From Enterococcus crotali (GTDB taxonomy: Bacteria > Bacillota > Bacilli > Lactobacillales > Enterococcaceae): DNA of 64,000 nt. The translations under genes were made by a program, and so were the position numbers. How positions within the stretch are numbered: the first letter of the stretch is position 1; each line of letters starts with the position of its first letter. Positions 55,457 through 63,496 of this stretch are shown here, in pieces. The notes under the pieces are model-generated. The model was given only the letters and a program-made list of their open reading frames with translations, was not told the DNA's origin and ran no database searches. The DNA is taken from positions 62,424 to 126,423 of the forward strand of contig NZ_AYPQ01000001.1 in assembly GCF_000633635.1 (NCBI RefSeq). Reading direction: 5' to 3'.

Positions 55457-56791
55457 TTGAAAAAAACACAAGTATTAAAAAGAGGGCTACTGACATTAGC
55501 TGCAACTGCTGCATTAGGAGCCGTTGTACTATCAGTTCCAGCACCATTTTCAGGTGAATCAGTTGTTGCCTATGCAGCAACAGAAACGGCTGAAGTTTCA
55601 TCGATCGAAGAATTTGAAGCGGCGTTGAAAAATCCAGCTATTACTGTAATCAATGTAAACCAAAGTATTCAATTTAAGAAAAACATTACTAACATTCCAA
55701 ACCGCGATTTAACAATCAATGGTAATGCAGATAAAGGTGTTGTGATCAATTCTGGACACAATTCTATCTATGGTAAACAAAATACAAAAGGCAAAAACCT
55801 TGTAACAATTACGAAGGCTACTATCGTTGGTGCTGACAGTGATGGACGCTTCTTCACAGGTGGCTCTGGTAATGGTCCTTCAAGTTATGGTTGGGATGTA
55901 TTAGCAAAAGATGTAACGTATACTGGTGCTCGTTTTGTTCACCTTAGCGAAGGGAAATTAACATTTGATGGAACAAATAATATCACAACTCGTGCTGAAA
56001 ATGCTTGGGTACATGATTTAGAATTCAAAGCAGGTTCTACGTACAACGGAGTTGCTGCTAATAAAGACCACGGTCAATTCTCAGCTTTCTACTTCAATGG
56101 TGCGCTTATCAAAGGTAAAGCAACAGGTGAGGCAATCATTGGCGATAATGCAAAAGTAAACGTAAAAATTGGACCACAAAGTACTGTGAACCATTATTAC
56201 CCAGTATTTTATGACAAAGTACAAAAGGTTGACGTTGGTGCTGGTGCTACTTTTGATGTAGATGCAGCTGGTGTTGCTTTCCAATTTATTCCGCGCGCTG
56301 ATTATGTAAATAAAATCCCTACATTAAATATTGCAAACGATAGCCATGTAAAATTTAATGGCCGTGGTGGCGGTAACTACGCGACTATGAAACTTCAGTA
56401 TTATGGATCAGAAGTAAATGTATCAGAGGGTGCTGAATTAGTAATCACTGGTAACAGTACAAAAGCAGTTATCGAAAGTGAATATAAAGGCGCTGTTATT
56501 AATTTAAATGCGCCAGAAAACTTTGAAATCGCAAATAAAAAAGCGGGTAGTAAATTATTCTATTCTACAAACACAACAATCAATGGTACTGATATTGGAG
56601 CGATTTCTACTTGGAACCAAATCGGTGGCGAGTATACTGAAAATCCAGTAAGTGAGTTTGATGGCGGTAATTTTGCTGTTAACTTTGGTAAAATCTGCAA
56701 CAGCAAAACGTTATCTGTAACAGGAGATCTATCTCAACAATTTAAAATGGAAAACTATGGAAAAATTTCTTTGACATCAGGTGGTATCTAA
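55457..56791 (+). CDS. Secreted pectate-lyase-like (parallel beta-helix) adhesin-like protein
   Basis: 444 aa with a signal peptide (residues 1-40, AAATEAYA-type end: VVAYA-ATETAE). The mature part has short beta repeats rich in Asn, Gly and Val (DLTINGNADKGVVINSG; NVKIGPQSTVNHYYP; VDVGAGATFDVDAAG), consistent with a pectate-lyase-like beta-helix adhesive domain often found in enterococcal WxL clusters. No LPxTG motif. No WxL motif at the C-terminus (ends FKMENYGKISLTSGGI), so the anchor is unclear. TTG start after GGAGG. First structural gene of the cluster. Confidence 0.78.
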   Translation: MKKTQVLKRGLLTLAATAALGAVVLSVPAPFSGESVVAYAATETAEVSSIEEFEAALKNPAITVINVNQSIQFKKNITNIPNRDLTINGNADKGVVINSGHNSIYGKQNTKGKNLVTITKATIVGADSDGRFFTGGSGNGPSSYGWDVLAKDVTYTGARFVHLSEGKLTFDGTNNITTRAENAWVHDLEFKAGSTYNGVAANKDHGQFSAFYFNGALIKGKATGEAIIGDNAKVNVKIGPQSTVNHYYPVFYDKVQKVDVGAGATFDVDAAGVAFQFIPRADYVNKIPTLNIANDSHVKFNGRGGGNYATMKLQYYGSEVNVSEGAELVITGNSTKAVIESEYKGAVINLNAPENFEIANKKAGSKLFYSTNTTINGTDIGAISTWNQIGGEYTENPVSEFDGGNFAVNFGKICNSKTLSVTGDLSQQFKMENYGKISLTSGGI

Positions 56792-56891
56792 TTTAACCAA
56801 TTTAGTTAGAAATCTTCAGGATAAAAGAAAGAGTTGTTAAGAGGCAGAATAAACAGTGAAAGAAGAAGCAAACTCTAGTAGGTAAAGTGGT

Positions 56892-56988
56892 CAGTATAGA
56901 AGCATTTATCTGGTTATCCAGAATAATCTTTTTCTTTATTGCTTTTCATGATCAAATGTTCAATAAAGAAAAGTTTGTTTCTATACTG
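56892..56988. repeat. Nested inverted repeats between the first two cluster genes
   Basis: Outer arms CAGTATAGAA/TTTCTATACTG and inner arms TTTTTCTTTATTG/CAATAAAGAAAA form one long hairpin of ~97 bases in the 258-base gap 56792-57049. It is not followed by a T-run, so processing or mRNA stability control is more likely than termination. Confidence 0.6.
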
Positions 56989-57049
56989 CCATTTTATGTA
57001 AATGTTTTTAATGAGTTTACAAAGAATAATGGAGAAAGGGGGAATGATT

Positions 57050-59539
57050 ATGTGGAAAGTAAAGAAGTATTTTGTTGTTTCTATTTTAGCCGTATTAGCT
57101 TGTTCTGTTTACTATTTTATAAATAACGGGCAGTCAATTTTAGCGAGCACACCAGCAGGATATAGTGATCTGTCTCAAGCAGAAAATATAAATTTAGAAG
57201 ATGATTCAAAAGGTGCTTCAGTTGAGATTCCAGGTGAATATGGATTTATGTTTAAATTGACCGACAAAGTCAAGTATAGAGGATTTGGAGAGTCTAATAT
57301 CGTTAAAGGAATTAGAGGATCGAACTCTGATGGGTATCAGTTTAATCCAATTGATAAAGATAAGTATCCTGAACGAGGTGTTTGGGTTGAAAATGCCGGT
57401 GTATACAATGGACGAAGTGTTGATTTGAAACTAGTGATCGACAATATGGCTTTTAGAGAAGTTGAAGGTCAATCGGGCGTCTATCCTAATTTTAATTTCA
57501 TTGCAGTTGATCCGTTAGATAAATACTCACAAGCAAACAAACCCGTGACTCAGATGAATACATGGAATGATCTTTATTTAATGGTCGGAAGTACTTCAAT
57601 TAGTTCAGCTGGTACTAGCGATAAGTATCACATTGGAGATACGGTTGATTATCATTATGAATTTTATGATAGTGAAACAAAGGAAAAAATTGTCCTTCTA
57701 GGCGCTTGGAACTTTAATAATATCAACAATTTGAAAGCAACAAGTATCCCGTTTGCTAATGATTTCAGTAAAATGTATGGATTAGCAGGTACTGCAGAAG
57801 CGGATTCTAAAATGGATATTGGGTATAAATTAGATACGCCGACTCCTGGTTATATGGAAATGTATGGCGGGAACAATAAAGTAAACAAAAAAAGTGGGCG
57901 TTTAACACATCTGTTTGAAAAGGACAGCTATAAAGTGAAGATGGAACGACGATATGGAAATGCTTCTAATACGCCACCTCCAAACCCAGACACCAATACA
58001 GGGAATATGGGCATACTTTATATGACGGAATCCATCGCAAGAATTGCTCCAGCGAGACCTATTGTATTTGGTGAACGCAATAGTGCAACGCACAACGATC
58101 CAAAATATAGAGAGCTGAGCTATTCTATTCTTCAAAATATTGCTGATAACACAAAATTAAATAGAGATAGTAGTTTCACATTAGAAACGGAAGTTCCTAG
58201 TTACTATTCTATTGATTTGGATTCAGTGAAAATTTTTGAATATGGAACAACCGAAGAGTATACCAGTATTTTTAATATTACCAAAAGCCCTGAATCAGAT
58301 TCTAAAGTAATTATATCAGCAAAAGATCCAACTGCAGACTTAGATCCTTTAAATCCTGACTCTAAAGTATTTAATGCGCATGTATTTGATATAAAAATAG
58401 TTGCCAGACCAAATAGCTCCTTCAATTTTGATCCGGACACATACAATTATAGTAATGATGCGAATGTACCAGACGACAATGGTTTTATGAGTTTTGAACA
58501 AGCAGGTGTTAAAACTAAAATGTCTTATGTTTATAAGGAACCTTCTGGTCAAGAGAAATTTAAAGACACTTTAGAAGCAAAAGTCATTGACAAGCAAACA
58601 ATGTCTAAAGTGTTATATGAAGGAGTTCCAGATGGTGATCCTAAAGCAAATATTACATTCTCAAAAGGAACAGATTTCTCTAAAGTGGATGTGCAAACAG
58701 CTTATCTGGAAAACGTAAGAGTTGATACGAAAAATAAGATCGATGAACCTATCTCTGTTACCTATAAAAATGGTGTACAGCCTGATTCTTCGATTTTAGG
58801 TGAGCAAGAGGTCACGTTGATTTTAACAACTGCCAAAGGAGTTACTACTGAGAAGGTTGTAACTATTATGATCACAGATGTAAGTACCTCCCTAACGATT
58901 CAATTTGTTGGCGAAGATAGCAATGAGATTCATACACCGGTAGTTTTAGATGGCAATACAACTGACAACGTTGATTTGACGAATCAGACAATTGTTCAAG
59001 GGATTATATCCGATTTAGTTTCAAAGGGCTATACACAGTTGGCTTGGGACAATCCCTTCCCAGAAAATAAGACACCCTATAGCGCAGGGACAGTTACTTA
59101 TAAATTTCAAGGGAATCTTGCGTTGGATTCTGTTCCGAAAACATTAAATTTTGGAAACTTAACCTATGATGCTAAAGACCAACGGGTAGAGAATCCGACA
59201 TTCAAAGAGAAGTTAGTTATTTCGGATACTCGTGCTAATCCTAGCCAAGGATGGCATTTAACCGCTGAATTAGCTGATCCGATGAAAAATGATAAGGGAC
59301 AAGAATTAGTTAATGCGCTTCGTTATGTAGACAAAGGAAAAGAATCAATACTTGATTCGAATGCTCAAGTAGTATATGCCAATACTGAAGGAAAAGATGG
59401 GAAATTTGTGGTCAGTGATCAATGGGGGACAACTCAAGGCACTGATGGAATCAAGCTTCAAATAAATTCTTCTGACACAGTATATACAGGTGAGTATATT
59501 GGCGTTATTACTTGGAAGATCATGGCTGGACAACCATAA
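57050..59539 (+). CDS. Large WxL-domain surface protein
   Basis: 829 aa. N-terminal signal/anchor helix (YFVVSILAVLACSVYYFI). A lectin-like jelly-roll fills ~30-300 (GYSDLSQAENINLED, MAFREVEG...WNDLYLMVG), then Ig-like or MucBP-like repeats (~560-690; TSLTIQFVGEDSNEI). The C-terminal WxL domain (~690-829) has LNFGNLTYD, GWHLTAELADP and the ending ITWKIMAGQP, the two tryptophan motifs that bind peptidoglycan non-covalently. ATG 57050 is chosen; an ATG 6 bases upstream sits too close to the GAAAGGGGG site. Cell-surface adhesion is the likely role. Confidence 0.85.
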   Translation: MWKVKKYFVVSILAVLACSVYYFINNGQSILASTPAGYSDLSQAENINLEDDSKGASVEIPGEYGFMFKLTDKVKYRGFGESNIVKGIRGSNSDGYQFNPIDKDKYPERGVWVENAGVYNGRSVDLKLVIDNMAFREVEGQSGVYPNFNFIAVDPLDKYSQANKPVTQMNTWNDLYLMVGSTSISSAGTSDKYHIGDTVDYHYEFYDSETKEKIVLLGAWNFNNINNLKATSIPFANDFSKMYGLAGTAEADSKMDIGYKLDTPTPGYMEMYGGNNKVNKKSGRLTHLFEKDSYKVKMERRYGNASNTPPPNPDTNTGNMGILYMTESIARIAPARPIVFGERNSATHNDPKYRELSYSILQNIADNTKLNRDSSFTLETEVPSYYSIDLDSVKIFEYGTTEEYTSIFNITKSPESDSKVIISAKDPTADLDPLNPDSKVFNAHVFDIKIVARPNSSFNFDPDTYNYSNDANVPDDNGFMSFEQAGVKTKMSYVYKEPSGQEKFKDTLEAKVIDKQTMSKVLYEGVPDGDPKANITFSKGTDFSKVDVQTAYLENVRVDTKNKIDEPISVTYKNGVQPDSSILGEQEVTLILTTAKGVTTEKVVTIMITDVSTSLTIQFVGEDSNEIHTPVVLDGNTTDNVDLTNQTIVQGIISDLVSKGYTQLAWDNPFPENKTPYSAGTVTYKFQGNLALDSVPKTLNFGNLTYDAKDQRVENPTFKEKLVISDTRANPSQGWHLTAELADPMKNDKGQELVNALRYVDKGKESILDSNAQVVYANTEGKDGKFVVSDQWGTTQGTDGIKLQINSSDTVYTGEYIGVITWKIMAGQP

Positions 59540-59555
59540 GAGAGGGAGAAAGAAT

Positions 59556-59909
59556 ATGAAAAAGAAAAAGAATTTTATCTTATCCCTCCTTATAGTTGCG
59601 TGCTTAGGTTTGATTGGATTGGTTGGTTTAAATTCTAATCAAGTTGAAGCCTCACAAGGCGGTGGCGGACAAGTAATCAGAGGCGGTAAAATCACGTTTT
59701 ATGAAGAAAGCAGCTCATCAATAGATGCAAGTTCTTCCACAGAACCAAGTGTTTCAGAGTCTTCCGATTTGGTTACAGAAAAGCCTAAAGGGAGATTGCC
59801 TAGTACAGGAGAGTTGATCAAGCGATATGGCTGGATTGGTGGAGCAATATTATTACTAAGTGCTTTCCTTTTATTTATGCGAAAACATAAAAAGGAGGAG
59901 CAGCAATGA
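59556..59909 (+). CDS. Small LPxTG-anchored protein
   Basis: 117 aa: signal peptide (FILSLLIVACLGLIGLVGL, ends VEA-S), a 45-residue Ser/Glu-rich spacer with polyserine (ESSSSIDASSST), LPSTGE at ~81-86, a hydrophobic helix (WIGGAILLLSAFLLFM) and a basic tail (RKHKKEEQQ). A sortase substrate, found in most WxL clusters; a sortase gene is not in the window. GAGGGAGAAAG precedes the ATG. Its stop overlaps the next start by 4 bases. Confidence 0.9.
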   Translation: MKKKKNFILSLLIVACLGLIGLVGLNSNQVEASQGGGGQVIRGGKITFYEESSSSIDASSSTEPSVSESSDLVTEKPKGRLPSTGELIKRYGWIGGAILLLSAFLLFMRKHKKEEQQ

Positions 59910-60718
59910 TGAGATTGAAGATTCCTTTTCAGTTAACGATAGTCGCTGTAGCTTGTCTTATTTCAGTCAGTTTTAAACAAGAGATAAGTTTTGCAACAGC
60001 AGATTCCTTTGATGGATCTGGGAGTGTCACAGTTACAGGAAATGATCATACAAAACCGATCGATCCTGAAAATCCTGAAACACCCGTAGATCCTGGTGAA
60101 AGTCCATATACAACCGGGCCGCTAAGAATTGATTATGTTTCTGCTTTGAATTTTAACAAGGCAATAATCAAAAAGAAAGAGCGAACTTATGAAGCATTGG
60201 CACAACAATTTTTCGATGAGACAGAGCCTAGAGGAAGCTATATTCAAATTACAGATCAGCGTGGTTCATCATCAGGTTGGACACTTCAGGTGAAACAGAA
60301 TACACAATTTCACAACTCTGTGATTCAAAAACAAGAAGAACAAACTTTAGTTGGCGCTTACCTTTCCTTGGACAAAGGCTGGGCAAACTCTAGTGGTGAT
60401 AGTCAAGCACCAACTGTGACAAGAGAAACGATAGGATTAAATGCGATAAATACTGCATATGAAGTCGCAACGGCGTCTCCTGGAACAGGTAGAGGAGTCT
60501 GGACAATTGCTTTTGGAGCATCAGAAGCAAATTCGAACCAGCAAGCAGCAACATTAAAACCACTCAAAGATAGTGACGGGAAAGCAGTGATGGATGAGGT
60601 TTATAACAAACCAGCTTATACCAATTCTGCAGTTAGCCTAACAATACCCGAATCAACAAAGATTTATCCGGTACAATACGAAACGGAGATAACTTGGATA
60701 TTAGCCAAGTTGCCTTAA
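59906..60718 (+). CDS. WxL-domain surface protein
   Basis: 270 aa with a signal peptide (LTIVAVACLISVSF...SFATA). N-terminal Asp/Pro linker (PIDPENPETPVDPGESPYTT), then a WxL domain across nearly the whole rest: LRIDYVSALNFN, ITDQRGSSSGWTLQV (near 125) and the terminal TEITWILAKLP. Both tryptophan motifs are present. It is probably bound non-covalently to peptidoglycan or to its DUF916 partner. Translation coupled to the LPxTG gene. Confidence 0.92.
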   Translation: MMRLKIPFQLTIVAVACLISVSFKQEISFATADSFDGSGSVTVTGNDHTKPIDPENPETPVDPGESPYTTGPLRIDYVSALNFNKAIIKKKERTYEALAQQFFDETEPRGSYIQITDQRGSSSGWTLQVKQNTQFHNSVIQKQEEQTLVGAYLSLDKGWANSSGDSQAPTVTRETIGLNAINTAYEVATASPGTGRGVWTIAFGASEANSNQQAATLKPLKDSDGKAVMDEVYNKPAYTNSAVSLTIPESTKIYPVQYETEITWILAKLP

Positions 60719-60755
60719 TAAATGATAAACAAAAAAAGAGAGGAAGTTAATACAA

Positions 60756-61556
60756 ATGAAATTAAGAAGTTTATGTACAGCAGCATTAGTCGCAGGAGTT
60801 TTAGTAGCATCAACAGGAGGAGCAGCACAAGCATTTGCAGCTCCAGGAGAACTAGATTCAACAGGAACGGTAACAGTTGATGAAGGTGGTACGAACGGGA
60901 AAGATAAAACACCCGATCCAGAAAAACCAGATGAAAAACTACCTGAACACCCAGAAATTCCAACAAACCCAGATGCTGGTGCCTTAATAATCGACCAAGT
61001 TTCAAACTTGAGTTTTGGCAATATTAGTACAGATTCTAAAGAAATCAAAAAATATGCAGCAGCTATTGACTTATCAAAAGCAACACCAGCTGGAACTGGT
61101 ACTCGTGGAGCAATCGTTGGTTGGACCGATGTTCGTGGTGGTGCAACAGTTGGGTATACAGTAACAGCAGAATTAACACAACAATTTACAGGATCAGCTA
61201 CAAATGCAACAACACTTGCAAATTCAACGATTACTTATTCAAACGGAATGGCTGTACCAGACGGTGCCAACAAAAATACTGTGCCATCTAATGTTTTAAA
61301 CGGATTTGAATTAGCATACCAAGGCGGAGCTAAAACAGTTGTAACTGCTGATAAAGCCAATAAAGAAGGTAAAGGTACCTATGTATTAGAATTTGGACAA
61401 AGTGCTGACTACAAACCAGGAACAGGCGCTCCAGCTGGCGCACCTGGAACAGATGCAAAATCTGTGGAATTAACAGTTCCTGCAACAACTGCATCAAATA
61501 TGGTTCTTGACACATATACAGCTAAAGTAACTTGGAAAATCGTTGCAGCAGCGTAA
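60756..61556 (+). CDS. WxL-domain surface protein (variant motif)
   Basis: 266 aa, signal peptide ending AQAFA. Pro/Asp/Glu linker (TPDPEKPDEKLPEHPEIPTN) then a WxL-type domain: LIIDQVSNLSFGNI, IVGWTDVRGGATVGYTVTAEL and a terminal KVTWKIVAAA. The first motif lacks its usual Trp-x-Leu (GYTVT), so binding may differ from its neighbour. GAGGAAG ribosome site. Followed by a terminator, so it ends a transcription unit or attenuates the genes after it. Confidence 0.9.
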   Translation: MKLRSLCTAALVAGVLVASTGGAAQAFAAPGELDSTGTVTVDEGGTNGKDKTPDPEKPDEKLPEHPEIPTNPDAGALIIDQVSNLSFGNISTDSKEIKKYAAAIDLSKATPAGTGTRGAIVGWTDVRGGATVGYTVTAELTQQFTGSATNATTLANSTITYSNGMAVPDGANKNTVPSNVLNGFELAYQGGAKTVVTADKANKEGKGTYVLEFGQSADYKPGTGAPAGAPGTDAKSVELTVPATTASNMVLDTYTAKVTWKIVAAA

Positions 61557-61573
61557 GTAATTAATTCTGAGGT

Positions 61574-61606
61574 AAGCTGATGATGATTTCTCATCAGCTT
61601 GCTTTT
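61574..61606 (+). terminator. Terminator after the third WxL gene
   Basis: Stem AAGCTGATGA/TCATCAGCTT, then GCTTTTTCC. Moderate T-run; the DUF916 gene follows 63 bases later, so partial read-through is possible. Confidence 0.75.
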
Positions 61607-61668
61607 TCCATGTTTTTTTATTGTATACATACTGAATAAGAGTGGTAATTATAAATATGAGGTGAATT

Positions 61669-62805
61669 ATGAAAAACGAAATGAAGAAAAAACTATTGCT
61701 GACTTTATTCGGTCTATTTGGACTACTAGTTACATCAATGACTGCAAATGTTCAACATGTAAATGCAAATAAAGACCCAGGTGGTGCAACTGGATTTACA
61801 TATAAAGTTTCTTATCCAGAAAATCAAATGGAAGACAATCTAGGTTATTATAAATTGAAAATGAATCCAAATGATCAGCAAGTAATCAAAATAGCATTGA
61901 CAAATCCAGGGTCAGAAAAGCTTACGGTAAATGTTCATTTAAATGGCGCTAAAACGAATCAAAATGGTGTCATTGAATACGGAGACTCGATCATTGAAAA
62001 TGATTCCTCTTTAAAAATAGATTTTAAAGACATTGTAACAGCGCCAAAAACGGTGGAGTTAGGAGCAGGAGAAACAAAAGACCTTGATTTGACCATTAAA
62101 ATGCCCGAAATCGCTTTTGATGGTACTTTAGCTGGTGGTGTTCAACTAATGCGTGCAGACCAAGGGGAAAAAGATAAAAAAGCTGGTTCTCAAATCATTA
62201 ATCAATACGCGTATATCGTTGGAATCTTGTTACAAGAAACAGACAAAGTTATAGAACCTAAATTGGAACTGAATAGTGTAAAAGCAGATCAAGATAACGC
62301 CAGAAATGCGATTTTTGTGAATGTTTCAAACATAGAAGCTGCTTATTTAAACGATATTACAGCAGAGGTACAAATAACAGAGAAAGATAACGACGCTATA
62401 CTGTATGAACGAAAACAGACTGCTATGCGTATGGCACCCAATTCATTTATCAATTTTCCTGTAAGTATGAATGGCGAAAAAATGAAAGCAGGGAAATACA
62501 AAGCGAAAATCTTGATGACTTCAGGGGATAAGAAATGGTCATGGGACCAAGAGTTTGAAATCAAGCAAAAAGATGCAGACCGATTTAATGAACGAGATGT
62601 CGGCTTGGTTCAGGAAAAAGGAATCGATTGGCGATCGATTGGATTAATTGTTGGCGGCATAGTACTCGTTATTATGATCGTCTTTGGGATACTTGTATTT
62701 TTCCGTAAACGTAATAATCGTAAACGTCCAAATAATTCTCCTAAAAAAAAGAGTGGAAGACCACAATCATCTAATAAACCTAAAAAAAAGAAACAAGATA
62801 GTTAG
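61669..62805 (+). CDS. DUF916/DUF3324 WxL-interacting protein
   Basis: 378 aa: signal peptide (~1-34), DUF916 peptidoglycan-binding domain (~42-160; FTYKVSYPENQ, LGYYKLKMNPNDQQVIKI), DUF3324 (~172-300; YAYIVGILLQETDK...PNSFINFPVSMNGEKMKAGKY), one membrane helix (~322-345) and a Lys/Asn-rich cytoplasmic tail (RKRNNRKRPN, KKKSGRPQSS). It is the standard WxL-cluster partner that holds WxL proteins at the wall (WxLIP). GAGGTG precedes the ATG. Begins the second part of the cluster. Confidence 0.93.
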   Translation: MKNEMKKKLLLTLFGLFGLLVTSMTANVQHVNANKDPGGATGFTYKVSYPENQMEDNLGYYKLKMNPNDQQVIKIALTNPGSEKLTVNVHLNGAKTNQNGVIEYGDSIIENDSSLKIDFKDIVTAPKTVELGAGETKDLDLTIKMPEIAFDGTLAGGVQLMRADQGEKDKKAGSQIINQYAYIVGILLQETDKVIEPKLELNSVKADQDNARNAIFVNVSNIEAAYLNDITAEVQITEKDNDAILYERKQTAMRMAPNSFINFPVSMNGEKMKAGKYKAKILMTSGDKKWSWDQEFEIKQKDADRFNERDVGLVQEKGIDWRSIGLIVGGIVLVIMIVFGILVFFRKRNNRKRPNNSPKKKSGRPQSSNKPKKKKQDS

Positions 62806-62816
62806 GGGCTGAAAAA

Positions 62817-63485
62817 ATGACTATTCTGGATCGGCTATTTATAGGTGGCGTGGCCGTAGCTATTGTCTTATTTCTTCTTGCTCTTTATTATTTGATACAA
62901 GTTATAAGAACCCAAACTAAATTGTCTAGTTTGCCAAAGAAAAGACTTAAAAATAGGAAGAAAAATAAACGAATCGCTAAACAAAAAGTACAATTAAAAA
63001 AAGCAAAGAAGAAGCAACTTACTTCAATGTTTGTTTCCGTTATCTTTGCTAGTTTATTAGTTGTCGGTATGAGGTATCTGTCTTACTATCAGTCAATGAA
63101 TTTATCATCCGATGATTCTGATATAGTCGTTAAATCTTATTACCTGTTAGAAGATTTTGAAAAAGAGTTAGAAATTGCAAAAAATAAAGAGGACGATGAA
63201 GAAAAAGTTCGGCAAAATATTCGTTATTTAGCTACATCGATGACGTCTCAGGGAATAAAAAAAGCAAGTGGAATCAACACGGAAGAAGGTCAAATAATCT
63301 TAAACCGCTACTACAATTCAGTGAAACAGTTGGGAATGAATGCTAGTACTCAAACATATAATTTTTATGGGAATGCACAGTTAGTAGACAACTTTTTAGA
63401 AGATATCCAAAAGATAAAAGAGTATGAAAAAGCTGCCTTTACTTATTATAAAGTCGATGAGTCTGCACTGAGCAAAGAAAAGTAA
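62817..63485 (+). CDS. Hypothetical membrane protein of the WxL cluster
   Basis: 222 aa, unrecognised. Helix 1 (GGVAVAIVLFLLALYYLIQVI, ~9-29), a strongly basic loop rich in Lys/Arg (~38-66), helix 2 (MFVSVIFASLLVVGMRYL), then an extracellular alpha-helical domain of ~135 residues that is acidic and charged (EKELEIAKNKEDDEEKVRQN). It lies 11 bases after the DUF916 gene and 11 bases before the signal-peptidase-like gene, so it is part of the same unit, perhaps an assembly factor. Confidence 0.7.
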   Translation: MTILDRLFIGGVAVAIVLFLLALYYLIQVIRTQTKLSSLPKKRLKNRKKNKRIAKQKVQLKKAKKKQLTSMFVSVIFASLLVVGMRYLSYYQSMNLSSDDSDIVVKSYYLLEDFEKELEIAKNKEDDEEKVRQNIRYLATSMTSQGIKKASGINTEEGQIILNRYYNSVKQLGMNASTQTYNFYGNAQLVDNFLEDIQKIKEYEKAAFTYYKVDESALSKEK

Positions 63486-63496
63486 GCAGGAAATTT

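Noticed and set aside
55264-55557. 97-codon frame overlapping the WxL operon leader and first gene
   Set aside because: It has no ribosome site before its GTG, crosses the start of the secreted protein, and its sequence is unlike any protein; the 16-codon ORF inside it has the real ribosome site.
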